Source of the DNA: Pelecanus crispus
Lineage: Eukaryota; Chordata; Aves; Pelecaniformes; Pelecanidae
Assembly (NCBI RefSeq): GCF_030463565.1
Contig: NC_134646.1
Coordinates: 66,977,710-67,041,709, forward strand
DNA: 64,000 nt
Direction: 5' to 3'
Positions 1 to 13,368 of this stretch are shown piece after piece. Within the stretch, counting starts at the first letter, position 1. Each line of letters starts with the position of its first letter. Both the position numbers and the translations under genes were made by a program. Below the pieces are notes generated by a model. That model was not told where the DNA came from and did no database searches. It saw only the letters and a list, made by a program, of their open reading frames with translations.

Positions 1-362
1 CTGTTTGGCAGAGTATCCTGTTGTTTCCTTTATTTGCTTGGATGTATGGGAGGTCATGTCCTTGGAAGTTTGTACACTGTCAGTTTGTTTTATGTTACTC
101 TGAGTGAAACTCTTCCTCTAATAGGTGTTTTCCTGCCATGGATGTGGAAGTGCACTGTTGGGGCAGGTAGCTTTTTGGTCTCTAATGCTCAGGAGTTAAA
201 GATCTGACTTTGTATTTTTGCTGCTAGTAGAGCAGTAGGCTCACATAGATGAAAATGAAAGCCTTTCCAGAAGTCTCCTCAGGCTTCCATGCTCAATAGG
301 TTGTTTACTGCCCCCCTCACCCAAAATACCTAATTGAATTTTTGGGCTGAATGAAGAAATAG

Positions 363-934
363 TGTTGTGGTTTAGCCCCAGCCAGCAACTAAGCACCACG
401 CAGCCGCTCGCTCACTCCCCCTACCCCGATGGGATGGGGGAGAGAATCGGAGGAGTAAGAGTGAGAAACACTCCTGGGTTGAGATAAGAACAGTTTAATA
501 ATTGAAATAAAGTAAAATAGTAATGCTAATAGTAACAGTATAATAATGATGATAATAATAATGATACACGAAGCAAGTGATGCACAATGCAATTGCTCAC
601 CACCCGCCGACCGATACCCAGACAGTTCCCGAGCAGCGATTGCTGCTCCCTGGCCACCCCCCCCCCAGTTTATATACTGAGCATGACGTCATATGGTATG
701 GAATAGCCCTTTGGGCAGTTTGGGTCAACTATTCTGGCTGTGCCCCCTCCCAGTTTCTTGTGCACCTGGCAGAGCATGGGAAGCTGAAAAAGTCCTTGAC
801 TAGCATAAGCAGTACTCAGCAACAACTAAAAACATCAGCATGTTATCAACATTCTTCTCCTACTAAATCCAAAACACAGCACTATGCCTGCTGCTAGGAA
901 GAAAATTAACTCTGCCCCAGCCGAAACCAGGACA
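363..934 (-). mobile_element. Solo LTR, avian ERVL-type
   Basis: This 572-bp long terminal repeat reads in sense on the minus strand. It begins TGTCCTGGTTTCGGCTGGGG and ends GGCTAAACCACAACA. It is flanked by the perfect 5-bp target duplication AATAG (358-362 and 935-939), a length typical of ERVL insertions. On the minus strand it has a CRE palindrome TGACGTCA (684-691) just upstream of TATATAA (669-675), then an ATTAAA poly(A) signal (494-499). An AT-rich trinucleotide stretch (about 540-570) lies between them. The sequence matches the abundant neoavian ERVL LTR type from memory. No gag, pol or env sequence is attached, so it is a recombination-derived solo LTR antisense to DHX15. It carries no protein-coding capacity. 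Confidence 0.9.
684..691 (-). promoter_or_regulatory. CRE palindrome in LTR promoter
   Basis: TGACGTCA is the full cAMP response element. On the minus strand it sits about 10 bp upstream of the LTR's TATA motif (TATATAA, 669-675). An E-box-like CATATG overlaps its flank (690-695). It is a candidate CREB/ATF site of the LTR U3 promoter. Activity is inferred from the motif only. Confidence 0.5.
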
Positions 935-1466
935 AATAGCTATGGCAGATCTGTTGAAGGCATTTGGAGTGGAAGCCATTTCAACAGTTTCTCTTCTCCT
1001 TTGATGTATTTGAGTCCATTGTATTTTATTTTGAGTTTCTTTGACTCTTTAACCTACATGGTAATGTGATACCTGTTTGACCTTGACTCTGAATCTTCTC
1101 TTGTGAATTCCATGTTGCTTTGAGTAACCTTCAGTGGAAAAAATATTAAATGCCTATAAAAACTTACAAATACTCAAGAGATGTTATTTGCAAGCAGCAG
1201 AAGTACTCAAATGCACATTGTGGCCTCTTAAAGCAGATATTCAAACTCTGGCATTTTGGGGGTTCTTGTTCAGGAAACTTGACTAATGAAATGCATACAT
1301 CAGTCTTTGTCGTATTAGTACAGAACATGTGTGGAATTCCAAGTCTGAGCACTTGCAGAGTATGTGCACATACAGTAGTCTGTGCATGTAAAGTACTAAG
1401 GTCTGTGGGCAACACATGGCAGAAGTTTAAGTTTAAAAATACAGCGTGAAGTGGAAAAAACAGTAG

Positions 1467-1546
1467 CAGCCATTCTCCTGAAACAGTTCTCATTGACTCC
1501 ATGGTTCAGCCATTCTTCTGAAATAGTTCTCATTGGCTGCATTGTT
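1467..1546. repeat. Tandem duplication, 2 x 40 bp
   Basis: Two adjacent 40-bp copies occupy 1467-1506 and 1507-1546. They share CAGCCATTCT.CTGAAA.AG followed by TTCTCATTG, and differ at about six positions. It is an old local duplication in the DHX15 intron with no evident function. Confidence 0.85.
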
Positions 1547-3774
1547 TTATACTTTGCTAATTGCTTACTGTCGTAAAAACAATCACAAAAGTTTCCTGTA
1601 GAAATTTCTGTACTAATCAAGACCTGTGATTGATGTCCAACAGTGCAGGCCCATAATAACTATTGAAATAGTTACATAATTAGTAATAAGTACTGTAAAT
1701 TTGTCTACCTTCAGTTGTGTGTCAGTGACTGATAAATGTGGAATTTCTGCTGGTGGCGCATCATCTTTTTACCCTTCATATTTAAATACAGACTTGAATT
1801 CCAGTAAATCTGCCATAGACAAGGAAAGGGAATAGTAAAATAGTTTAAAACTGCGAACAATTCTGCGTGTAGAAAATCTTCTGGAAGGATAGATATTGGC
1901 AAGAAGTTAAGTGTCTTAAAAAATTTTTGTGCTATGTCTCCTGTTTCTTCTAGTTTTTATAATGGAAAACTTTTATTGGCTTTTTTCAGTAACTGTTTCT
2001 ATATCGCACATCAGAATATGCAAAGTCTATATAGACTAGAGCAAGAGTGGTGCTTGCAAAGTCACTAAGAAACTGCTCTTTGAAAATAAAATAAATCAGA
2101 GAAATACTGCTTTCTCGCTACCTTAACGCTAAACATATCCTGTTTTCAGAAGGGAGAGGGATTGGAAAATTGTACAACTTTAATGCAATCTTAATTTGGC
2201 AACAAAACTAAAGAACTAGGTATAATGATTATTTACTCAACAGAAGTAGAAAAAACTAAGCATATAATTTTTAAAGTGTTAATAGACATGTAGCTGAAAT
2301 AACTGTGTGGCAAAAAATAATTATACTACAGGAAGTAAGCTAAGGAAACTGTTAAAATTGAATTGGAAAAGGCAGGCACATGCCCAAGTATTTTAAAGAT
2401 GGTTCATCTTCCTCTTGGCAAATTTTTTTTTTGAGACCGATATTATCAGTTGTCTTGAAGAACTTAGGTATTTATCATTGTATTTACAATCTAGTAGTGA
2501 AGGCAGAACAAGAATTGATCATTCAAAATCTAAATCAGGATTTAAAGGTGGAACGAACTACTGTAATATGTGGTAGAGCCACCACTGTCCTCTTGTGTCT
2601 TCAAATCAAGCTTGGAACTTTTTTTGGAAGACGTGGCTTAGTCAAACACAGGATATGTCATGGTCGCTACAGAGGATGAGATTAAATGATCTGTGCTATA
2701 TGGGAAGTTAGATGTCAGATGATTGGACTGCTAATTAAAATCTCATTCTTGCTGCTACTCAGTCTTTGATCCTATTTTGTGTATAGAATGATGTATATTT
2801 TGAAGTCTTTACATAATCGGGCTTCTACAATAATAGGATGTTGTTAAACCTATGACACAAAGGTGGTCATCAGTGCATTTAATGGTATTCATTTTGCTCT
2901 TTAAGAATGCAGAACAACAGTTTAAAACTCTTTAATAGCTTTAGAAGCACCGTTGTGTGCTCTGCAAGCAAAAATTGCAGAAATCTAAGCAACTGACATT
3001 GCTCCTTTGGTGCATCCTAGCATTCTTTTTTCAAAAAGTCAGACAAGAAACAATAATTTCTCTAAACTGTCTGTCAAGACTAGTATGCCAAAAATTGTAG
3101 CCTTAAATCTAAAAAAGGTTGGATCTCATGATACTGTTCCCACTTTTGCCCTCTTAAGTGCATTTGGATTTACAGTGTTTGACATGTTTGACTAAAGACC
3201 ACTGGTTGGGCCCTTTAGGTTCAGTGACATAGATAATAAATAAGCACTAGCACATGTGAAATTTAAGACAAGGGTATGTTATTCTTAATAGACCTGTGAC
3301 ATCCTTGAAACCTCTGTTACGAGATCTTGAACCAAAACCTTTTCCTATGTGGCATGGTGGCCACTGTTTCTATGTGGGTTTGTCATGTTGATGAATTATT
3401 ATAATTGTCTAAATCAGCAGAAGGCGGCCTTTCTCAGTCTGCAAGAGTAACCTGTTGCAGAGACGCATGGGCTGGCTTGGCCCTTTATGTTCCTTTTAGG
3501 GTCCTGTTTGTGTAGCTCCTTATGTTGTGTAGTCAATAGTGGTAATCGCTTTTCCCTCCATTTACAGCCCCATTCTTTGTTCAGGTAGCCTAATTCACAA
3601 ATGTTTTATACTAATACATGACAAATTCCTCGATTATCTCGGGGTTCAGGTGTGTTCCCTAGTATCTTGCTTACTACCACTGCTCATTGAAAAATGAACC
3701 CATTTCATAGACATGCTTTGTATGGTCCTGTGGTTTCTGTGGAAACTCGTGGTTTTTACACTCTGAAAAACACC

Positions 3775-3830
3775 CCAGAATGGTTGAGGTTGGAAGGGAC
3801 CTCTGGAGGACACCTGGCCCAACCGCCACT
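3775..3830 (-). mobile_element. CR1 LINE 3'-end scrap
   Basis: The + strand reads AGAATGGTTGAGGTTGGAAG followed by GGACCTCTGGAGGACACCTG and GCCCAACCGCC. This is the reverse complement of the terminal part of chicken-repeat-1 elements. Only about 55 bp remain. It is a heavily 5'-truncated copy antisense to DHX15. Confidence 0.8.
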
Positions 3831-5564
3831 ACATTGTATTTTATAGGCACTGGAATTGGTTGCATGCCAGGGCTTCAGAGGAGCATAAGTGCATATGCTG
3901 CCTCCCGTGTGTCCTTGTTCGCTCCCTTATATCAACCGTGGTGCTTGCCTGAGCCCATTCTAAATTCTTCTAGCATAGTGATCTGGCAAACCACTTACAC
4001 CTTCGGAGAAGAAGCAGAACTGGCTCTCTGTCAGCTGCGCTGAAACAGCTCAGGCCAGGAGGGAGCAGGAAAGTGTGGTAGCTGACAGGTCACTGCTTGC
4101 TGTGGAGCCATAGCTTCCCTGTGCATATTTCATTCTAGAGCATTGCCATTACTGAACCTGAAATTCTTTACCAATCTAGGTGCTAACAACCATACTTAAT
4201 AGAAACATCTAAATAGGGCAAATGCTGTAGCTCCACAGTAGTTCAGGACTGAAATAAGTCACAGTAGCATGTAACGACTTAAAGGTGAGTTATCACTGAT
4301 ATCCATGTTCAAAGGAAACTTTTTTTTTTCTTAATTGGGGTTATTTCAGTCTGTGTCCTTCCCTGGAAATTAAGAGCTAACCGTACTTTTCTGTAGCATT
4401 TCTTTTTCTTTGAGTATGCTTAACTAGATATTTTGGAATCTGTTTACTTACTTTAGAACTACACAAAGTGAACAAGAAATACAACTCTTTACTGCCATTA
4501 TAAATGACATGGAAAAGGAAATTGTATGTATTTCTAGGGAAAGCTAGATGATAAGACTTTACTATTTTAATACATCTGAGTGAGACTGAGGTGCTAAAGG
4601 TAAATTGTGTTGATTTAAATTTTAACAGCACACTGTTTTCTATAATGAAACCTAAATAAATTCTTCTGTCCTTTTATAAGAACAGAAACAGATAGCACCC
4701 AAATACTTTTGTACACATGCTTTACTTCTGATCTGAAAAATGAAATTTATGTTTAAAAAAAAATACTCCTTTTAAAAAAAAGCATAATCCCACAGCAATG
4801 TATGTGCTGTGATTGTGCTAGATCTGTGACAGGTGAGTTTTTAGTCTAGTCTGGTTTGCAGCTATAATACTATTTAATTTTGCAAATGTTGAATTGAGTT
4901 GGATGAAATTAAGGCTAAATTGTTAACATACAGTGCACTGTTAATCTCTGCTTAAAAGAGCCTCTGTTGGCTCCCCAGACTTGAAATAAAGTAGCAGTGT
5001 AATCTGTAAAATCTCGGGTGAAAAGGTTTGCAGACTATTGAAATACTCTGTTCCACTCCTAAAACATGTTCTGGATATTAATGTCATAAAAATATAAGAG
5101 AGAAGTGCACTCTACTCAAAATAGTAATTTGTTACTAAGGAGATACTCTGACTGAAAATTTGAAGTAGCTATTGCTCTAGAGATCCTAGGATTTTAATCT
5201 GATAGATGGAATTTACCTTTGACTAGGCAAAAAAAAAAGAAAAGGTGAGGTATACCTAGGAATTAAGAAAACAAGGAAGTGAACAGCCTGTGTTAGAGGA
5301 AAGCAGCTAATGATGATCTGATTAACAGTGTGTCTTTCGGACGTCTTTCAGCCATTGTCCATCCTGCTTAATCTTTTTACAGTGTTTTTGTGTGTGTGTA
5401 TATATAATGTAATGAAATAAGTACTGAGGTCATCTTGAATTACCAGTATCAAAAGGTTAATTTTAGTTATGTGCTCTGTTAGATTAACTTCTTACAGAGG
5501 ATATCCTTAGAAGGATAACTGTCTGCTTTACCAAATCATAATGAGCTAGGTATCGGAGCATCTC

Positions 5565-5702
5565 AGCGAGGTAGACATTATTCCCTTTCATAGAGCAAGA
5601 AGCTTGGTCAGAGAGAGGTTAATTGATTTTTCACCAAGGTCACAGCAGAAGCGTGTTGCTGAACCTACATTTTCTGGCTCTGAAGCTCATGCTGTAACAA
5701 GA
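5565..5702 (-). mobile_element. MIR-like ancient SINE
   Basis: The + strand carries ATTATTCCCTTTCATAGAGC, then AGAGAGAGGTTAATTGATTT, then CCAAGGTCACAGCAGAAG. It continues to TCTGGCTCTGAAGCTCATGCT. This follows the order of the antisense MIR consensus: the ...TTACAGATGAGGAAACTGAG core, GAGAGGTTAAGTGACTTGCC, CAAGGTCACACAGC, then the region preceding the tRNA-like head. The copy is diverged, as expected of a pre-avian amniote insertion. Identification is by eye from memory of the consensus. Confidence 0.65.
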
Positions 5703-6251
5703 TTGTTCTTATTTCTGATATACTAAACTTCCCATTCTTACTGGACTGACTTTTTTCAGGCCCAACATGTGAGAGGATTTGCAGAATAATAGGTGCATCA
5801 GTAAAATTACTGGTGAAACACCACACTAATGAAAACTTGAGAGTAACACTGCGACTTACCAGTCCCACAGTAGCTACTGCAGTGAAGTGCTTAAGGCAGA
5901 TGTCTGTTGTTGACTTTGAGGTTACAAACCTGCACAATATTCCCTTCCAGTATTTCCATTTGTATTGCTGTTGTTCTAATAATGATTCTTCTCCTTGGGT
6001 GATAACTATTTTTGTATGTTGCTTTAATTGTATATTATAATACATGCTTACCGTGGCCGTTAGCAAAAACAGCTGGCATCTTGATTGTGCCTATTAAAAA
6101 AATCTAATAGTTGAAGTGGTCAAGTAATGTGCCAAATTTAGATGAGGTTTGAAGTTGGGAAGTATGTTTTGTGTAGAACACTTAACAGTCGGCTTGAAAT
6201 CACTTCATTTAAAAATTGCCTGTGGTAATGAAAGAATGTCTTTTTACTTAG

Positions 6252-7774
<1,523 letters not shown>

Positions 7775-7929
7775 ATTTATGCTTTGAACTGAAGTTATTC
7801 AGAGGACAGCTTTAAGAGATGAAAGGATTCAAAGTTCAAGTTGTGCTCTTCACTTTGGTTCAATAATGGCCTTTATTTGAAAGCTTTTTAATTTTTCTTT
7901 ACAGTAAATATTCCATTCTGATTTCATAA

Positions 7930-7935
7930 ATTAAA
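7930..7935 (+). terminator. Proximal poly(A) signal ATTAAA
   Basis: ATTAAA lies 156 bp after the DHX15 stop and is followed by a T-rich, GTGTTG-containing stretch (7940-7965). It is a plausible alternative cleavage signal giving a shorter 3'UTR. Its use is not shown by sequence alone. Confidence 0.45.
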
Positions 7936-8201
7936 CATTTATGCCTCCCTTTTGTGTTGACACTGTAGCTCATACTGGAAAAGCTGATCAATGTTTTGCA
8001 GTTTATTGAAAGTAGTTCTATATATAACAATGTTATAAGCATTTCTTTAGAAATGGTTGAAAATGCTTCTAAAAATGTGATTATCGACCATGGTATGCAT
8101 GATCGTTGTAATTGTTGACATTCCTTTTAGAAGTTGTGAAATGTTACAACTTGTGCTTATGTAGACACAATCTTCAGCTTCAGTACAAAGGTACTGACTT
8201 C

Positions 8202-8207
8202 AATAAA
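8202..8207 (+). terminator. Distal poly(A) signal AATAAA
   Basis: The canonical AATAAA lies in CTTCAATAAAGTCTATTT, with T-rich and GT-containing sequence after it. It is the only canonical AATAAA between the stop codon and the CR1 element at 8.74 kb, so it is the likely main end of DHX15 mRNA. Confidence 0.75.
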
Positions 8208-8225
8208 GTCTATTTATACTAATTT

Positions 8226-8740
8226 TTTGCCACAGTATGTCAGTATTTCTATGGTTTGATCAAAATGTGAGAAGCCATTTAGTCTCCCCTTAAACTGCTG
8301 TTTTATTGACGTGGCAGTAGTTTAATATTTTAATATTAAAAGTGCAGATGCTTAAGCCACCACAAGTATGGTGACATCAATATAATACATGCAGTGTTGA
8401 TCCCTTGCAGACTTGTTTAAGTTATGTAGGAAACTGTTTTAAAACAACGAAATGCATGCAGAATTTTTTTGGAGAATGCTTTCTTCAAACGTACTCCTAG
8501 ATATTTCTTGGACAGAACCGTAGCAGTATGTCCTGTAAAGTGAAGTGTCTGTGGCCAGTTAGAAATTGCCCTGCTGGGCAGCGTTCAGAGACAGCGTAAG
8601 ATCGACACAAATAATACTTAAGTGACGCTGTAGGTCAAATTACATTGCACCATTGTAATTTTGTAGTGATTTTTAGTGAAATATGACGACAGTATTTTTC
8701 AATTTGGGAAAGCTAATCCCATGTGGAATTTATAGTAAGG
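8226..8740. other. Intergenic, DHX15 downstream flank
   Basis: Unique AT-rich sequence between the DHX15 poly(A) signal and a CR1 element. No gene, RNA or repeat was recognised. Confidence 0.6.
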
Positions 8741-9174
8741 TTTGACGAGAGGGCTGAACACCTCTCCTATGAAGACAGGCGGAGCGCGTTGGGGTTGTTC
8801 AGCCTGGAGAAGAGAAGGCTCTGGGGAGACCTCACAGCAGCCTGCCAGCACCTGAAGGGGGCTCGCATGACAGAATGGGGCTTTTTACCAGGGCCTGCAG
8901 TGACTGGCCAAGGGGCAAGGGTTTTAAACTGGCAGAGGGTAGGTTTAGATTGGGCCTAAGGAAGAAATTCTTCGCTGTGGGGGTGGAGAGGCACTGGAAC
9001 AGGTTGCCCGCAGAAGTTGTGGGTGCCCCATCCCTCAAGTGTTCAAGGCCGGGTTGGATGGGGCTTTGAGCAACCTGGTCTAGTGGAAGGTGTCCCTGCC
9101 TGTGGCAGGGGGGTTGGAACCAGGTGACCTTTAAGGTGTCTTCCAACCCAAACCACTTTGGGATTCTGTGATTT
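8741..9174 (+). mobile_element. CR1 LINE 3' end, sense
   Basis: About 430 bp of a 5'-truncated CR1 retrotransposon on the + strand. It retains the last part of ORF2: AEHLSYEDRRSALGLFSLEK in one frame, then after a frameshift GLRKKFFAVGVERHWNRLPA in another. This is the usual LGLFSLEKRRLRGD...RKKFF...WNRLP C-terminus of CR1 reverse transcriptase. The 3'UTR follows with GGTTGGATGGGGCTTTGAGC, and it ends in CTTCCAACCC...ATTCTGTGATT. Frameshifts and stops show it is dead. It is the clearest CR1 copy in the window. Confidence 0.95.
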
Positions 9175-9512
9175 TTAACATATTTGGCCAGATTTCAGTT
9201 TTTCCTCTCCCTGGAAGATGCTGAGATTTGGTCCTTCTGGCAAAGAGGAGCTGGAGCAGCTCTTGCTGAAATGGGTTCCCCTAGAATGGGAACCGTGCTG
9301 TCATGCTGTAAGGCTGAACCAAAAACAGCTTGTGTTTGGAGAGCTGGCGACTAACCTTAAGCACTCATGTTTGGTATCCTATTTAAATCACAGCAGTTGG
9401 CTACAAAATTACTTGAAATCAAGTAACTTGAGGATTCTCTTCTAATTCCAACTTTGCTTTCTAAAATGCCATTCATGTGAGGGGGAGTGGAGAAGTTCTG
9501 AAAACTTTTTTT

Positions 9513-9550
9513 TTTAGTTAGCAATGAAAACTTTAGTTAGCAATGAAAAT
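9513..9550. repeat. Tandem duplication, about 20 bp x 2
   Basis: The segment TTTAGTTAGCAATGAAAAC occurs twice back to back after a short T run. It is a replication-slippage duplication. Confidence 0.8.
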
Positions 9551-10353
9551 GGACAGTATTGTGAAAGGAAACATGTCTGAAGATGAAAATTTGAATTTAT
9601 AGTACACAGTGGGACTTGTGAGTCTGCCGCAAGTTTGCTAAGTGAGGGAGGGGGGGATCTCCCCATCTTCAGGCGTTGTGGGGTGGGTCTGGGCTTTCCT
9701 GCCCTATGAGATTTGCAGCAGGAAGGACGGAGGTTGACTCTTCATAAAACGTTGAACTGAATTAAGTTTTCTGACTGCAGTTACAAAAGTTTTTATTTAA
9801 AACATGGGGATCCTAAATTTAAACAGTTTGATTTCAAACTAGCCTTCCTAAACATGCAAGTGTGTGTTCTGCAAATTCCTGCTGTAGGATAACTCAAGTT
9901 CAGTACGCGGGGTTTCGTGACAGCTTCCTTCTCCTCCTCCTGGGGGGCGGGGGAGCCGCTTAGTGCAATGCTGAGAAATGGCTGCTCCCCAGGTAAGAAT
10001 TTCTCTAGTATTCGTGTGCAACCTTCAGCTAAATGGTGTAGAACCACCTTCTGTGTGACTTTCCTAGGCATGGCAAGGTCCACGGACACAGCCGATTCTC
10101 AGCGTGAGATCCCTTGAGGACCCCAGCACCAGCTGGCACGAACCGCCGTAGCTTTGGTACTCGCGAATGGGGCAGCAGATGGCTGTGGCTGCGAGTGGAA
10201 CTTGACGCGGGAGAGGCTTTGGCCTGCTTTGCTTTTTTCGTAATTGTCATACCCACAAACTCAGCTCGGGCCTTGACAGCCAGCCTGGGATCTTTCACTC
10301 TCCCTTGTCTTTGCTACCAGGAATGCAAATGCTGCGGGCCAAATTAATGTCCC

Positions 10354-10476
10354 CTGGCAGCTGTGCAACCCTGCCATCCCAATTAAGCCGCTGACACCTG
10401 TGCAACCCACCTAAAGGCACTGGGGTGTGCTGGTGTCACTGGCTTAATTGGAAGGCTGTCGGGTGTCCCAGCTGTC
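10354..10476. repeat. Imperfect inverted repeat
   Basis: The left core arm, CCCAATTAAGCCGCTGACACC at 10378-10398, pairs with GGTGTCACTGGCTTAATTGGA at 10432-10452 at 18 of 21 positions. Weaker matching continues outward (GGCAGCTG near 10355 against CAGCTGTC near 10470). The spacer is about 33 bp. The left side also repeats CTGTGCAACCC directly (10361-10371 and 10397-10408). It could fold as a hairpin, and may be a small MITE or a structured transcript. Family is unknown. Confidence 0.7.
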
Positions 10477-13342
10477 ACCGGGGATGGAGCAGACCCAGCG
10501 GCCTCTCCCCTCTGGGCAGCGGGAGCGCGAGCTTTGGGAAGCAGCTTGGCCCCTGGGATCCCGCTGGGATCTGGGGGCTAGCGCTCCGAGGAGGCGCTGA
10601 AGCTCAAGCGCCGTGGGAACCTAGCGGATTTGATACTTGCGTGACACTTGGGTATGTCATCGTGCTTCCCTGGAAAACACTTCTCTTACTGAAGAGCTGA
10701 CAAGCAAAGCGCTTGCAATACTTCAGTTCAGGACTAAAGCATTTTCTCATACCGGGCTGTGTGTGCTAAATAGACGGTCAGTCCTTCGCTAACGATCATG
10801 CGGTGGAGAAGGGCCCCGGGGTTGGAGCGGGGAAGCTCGGCGCCTTTGTGCAGGCATGGAGCAATCGCTGTTCTGCTGCACAATGCTGATTTCTAACAAC
10901 TGAGAGTATTTAGGGGGTTGGGGCGGTGACACGCAGACTCACTTAAATCACTGTGGGTGTCTTAGAGTTACTGCAAATGTCACTTTTTTTAAGATGTAAA
11001 TTCAGAGCCGCATAGCAGTGGGGAGTGAGTTATCTAAGAAGTAACTGGTCCTCTCTGAAGGAGTGATGAAAGGGGCAGCGTGGCTGCTTGGAGAAAGACA
11101 TTTTCCAGGTCCTAAAGGGAAACTGTCAGGAACCCTTTTCTTAACTACAGTTATCTCAGGGATACCACAGCTGCGTGCAGAATAACTTCGCTTTGAGAAT
11201 AGCCCTGGTTTTTCATAAGTGTTGAAAGGTAAAACCTCATTCTCATTTTTCTCGTGGAAAAACTGTCAAAAAAGGTTGCCAAGAGAAGCAGAGGGAGACC
11301 AAGAAGGTGGTGTAGGAATGAGGCGCTTTACCTATGAGCGTATGAAGGTCGCTGCCTCCCTCTTAGAACAGTTAAAAGCACCGGCAGCCCTGCTCATCAT
11401 CAGAGCTTTGGGTTTGGCTGCTTGAACTGCAGGCTGCAGTAAATGGAGGGGAAGAAAGTTGGAAATCGCAAAATATGCAGGAGTTTGCTAATGTCAAAGA
11501 GAAATGCAGCTGTCCGTGCGTTTTGTCCTGTGAAATGCCACGGCTGGTTAAAAGACCCTGCGGCGCGCTCCGCTGGCCCGCGGAGCGAGGGATCCCGGGG
11601 AAGCACCCCAGCTGCCCCGGCCAGCTTCAGCCCTTTGCTCGCCCGCTGCCTTACGGGTGTTGCTTCGGAGCCCTCAAACTGCTGGCTCGGGTGTAAGCAT
11701 GTTTCTTTTGGAGTGCTGAGGAATTGCCCCCGTTGGATTAGTTGGTTATCTGCTTTGGAATACGCTAAAAGGAAAAGCAATGCTTTATTTACTTACAGTG
11801 ATTTTTTGCTTCTTTGTGTTTTAACCTGAGGAATTCTGGTGGGTTTTGAAAATACATGGTTTGTATAAAATAAACTATTTATAGTGTGGGACTTCTGAAA
11901 ATATAGAGTGGATTAGATGATAGGAAAATAGTACTAAGTGAAAGGAGTATATTTTTTTGAAAAGAGGAGAGTCTTCCGTCTTAATTGCGCTTCTGTATAA
12001 TACCTCAAAGCGGTAAAGGGCTAATAGGGATGGGAGGTCATAACTATGTTTAGGCTTGCTAGATACACAGGTAGTTACTGATGACTGAGTACGTAAAGCT
12101 GTGTTTAGGTATGTAGCTAGTAACCGTATGGAGACGTAAAGAAGTGACCAGTTATACTGTGTTTAGATTTGTAGGGATTTTCTAGCATTTAGAATTTTTG
12201 TCGGAGAAAAGAATAAAGGGTGACTTCATGCTTCGCTCTGTCTCGCTGTCATAGAAACCCCTGAACTTTGGCTTTTGGGAGGGGTGTGTGTCCCCCAGTG
12301 AGAAGACGTGTGCTCGGGTTCCTCCTGGGGTTGCAGGGGTGTATCCATTTGTTGTACCCGTGTTCCCTCCCTGAAGCGGAAGCGCTGTCGGTACCGGCAA
12401 TCTTGCGCTGGTATGTTCTGTGTCGGCTCCGCCAGCTTTGCCTGGTAGAGCGATTCCGCGATTCCTGATCACCTTCTCCCTTCGTGGGTCAGGGCTTGTG
12501 AGACACCATTAGTTTGTGACGTGTAATTTTCAAGCCGCACTGCTACACAGTGCATATCGGAAATGGCTATTTATTTGCCATAAGAAATGCAACGTAAAGA
12601 AGAAAATGCTGAAATTAGCTTTCAGTATGTCATTGAAAAGATACCTTAACAAAAGTCAAAGGGCAAATAGTATTCCTTCCAGCCGGTCAACCTACAATTA
12701 TTAATTTGTAATCAGATTGTTATAGTTGTCTTCGTTTTCTGACAATTTAGCAATAAAAAGCCATACCGCACCATGATACTAGGAAGCAGAGAGTTGTATT
12801 CTGAAGTACATGAATTTATTCACTTACTGTAATTTGTGAAGAATAGCCATTTATCTTGCTTTTAGAGCAGCTGAAGGTTTTAATAATAAACATCTTTTAC
12901 TATTAATATAATCTCGTATTGGTACTCTGTTGACCTTTTACATTTTTTTAACTTCAAGACTATGTATGTGACAGAAGATCTACGTGAAGCAGAAAAGCAA
13001 AAATGATCTACTTGGCCAACCTAGTTCATTTTTCTACTAATACGTCTGACACCGGTAGCTTTCTTTTGTGGTGTGCTTCCTAGAACTGCTCTGATAGAAA
13101 ACTGGGCATTGGGCCCCAGTAATACGAACGTCAGATATTTTGGGGTTTTAAGACCAGGATGAAACCGTTATGTGAGAGCGTTTGCCCCTCTTCTCGCTTT
13201 TCCTTTCGCAAATGGCAAGCTTGGGCTGCCTCTGACTTGCACTGATGCGTTTGAGAGAAGTGGTTGGCATCAAGGAGATCCCAGCTTCCAGTATCGCGGG
13301 ATTAAACTAAATATGGTAACAGCAGTACAATAACATTCCGGT

Positions 13343-13368
13343 AGCAGCAGTAACAGACTACTGCTGCT
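13343..13368. repeat. Short perfect hairpin
   Basis: AGCAGCAGTA (13343-13352) and TACTGCTGCT (13359-13368) are perfect inverted repeats around a 6-bp loop. The stem is too short for a microRNA precursor. It is probably a chance CAG/CTG-rich palindrome. Confidence 0.6.

Larger units (their letters stand above)
1..6251 (+). other. DHX15: DHX15 intron (3' part)
   Basis: This stretch lies upstream of the penultimate DHX15 coding exon. No exon that would precede it was found here, so the intron extends beyond the left edge and is longer than 6.2 kb. It ends in the acceptor TTTTTACTTAG at 6241-6251. It contains a solo LTR, a 40-bp tandem duplication, a CR1 scrap and a MIR-like SINE, each listed separately. 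The rest is AT-rich sequence with many stops in all frames, and nothing else in it was recognised. Confidence 0.85.
7775..8225 (+). other. DHX15: DHX15 3'UTR
   Basis: The AT-rich sequence after the DHX15 stop extends about 450 bp to a canonical poly(A) signal at 8202-8207. GT/T-rich sequence follows. The exact cleavage site is inferred to be 10-25 bp beyond that signal. A proximal ATTAAA at 7930-7935 could give a short 3'UTR of about 170 nt. Confidence 0.75.
9175..12500. other. Intergenic region with mild GC patches
   Basis: No gene was recognised. It contains a 20-bp tandem duplication (9513-9550) and a long imperfect inverted repeat (10354-10476), both listed separately. Moderately GC-rich patches lie at about 9,910-10,640 and 11,520-11,700. 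Open frames in these patches overlap on both strands and have no recognisable domain, so I treat them as compositional. Confidence 0.5.

Noticed and set aside
389..897. Coding frames at the left edge (67 and 106 codons)
   Set aside because: Both lie inside the solo LTR. The Ile-rich stretch comes from the LTR's AT-rich trinucleotide tract.
8723..9146. Protein-coding gene over 8.7-9.1 kb
   Set aside because: The open frames are fragments of a frameshifted CR1 ORF2 and its antisense.
13343..13368. MicroRNA hairpin
   Set aside because: The stem is only 10 bp with a 6-bp loop, too short for a Drosha/Dicer substrate.
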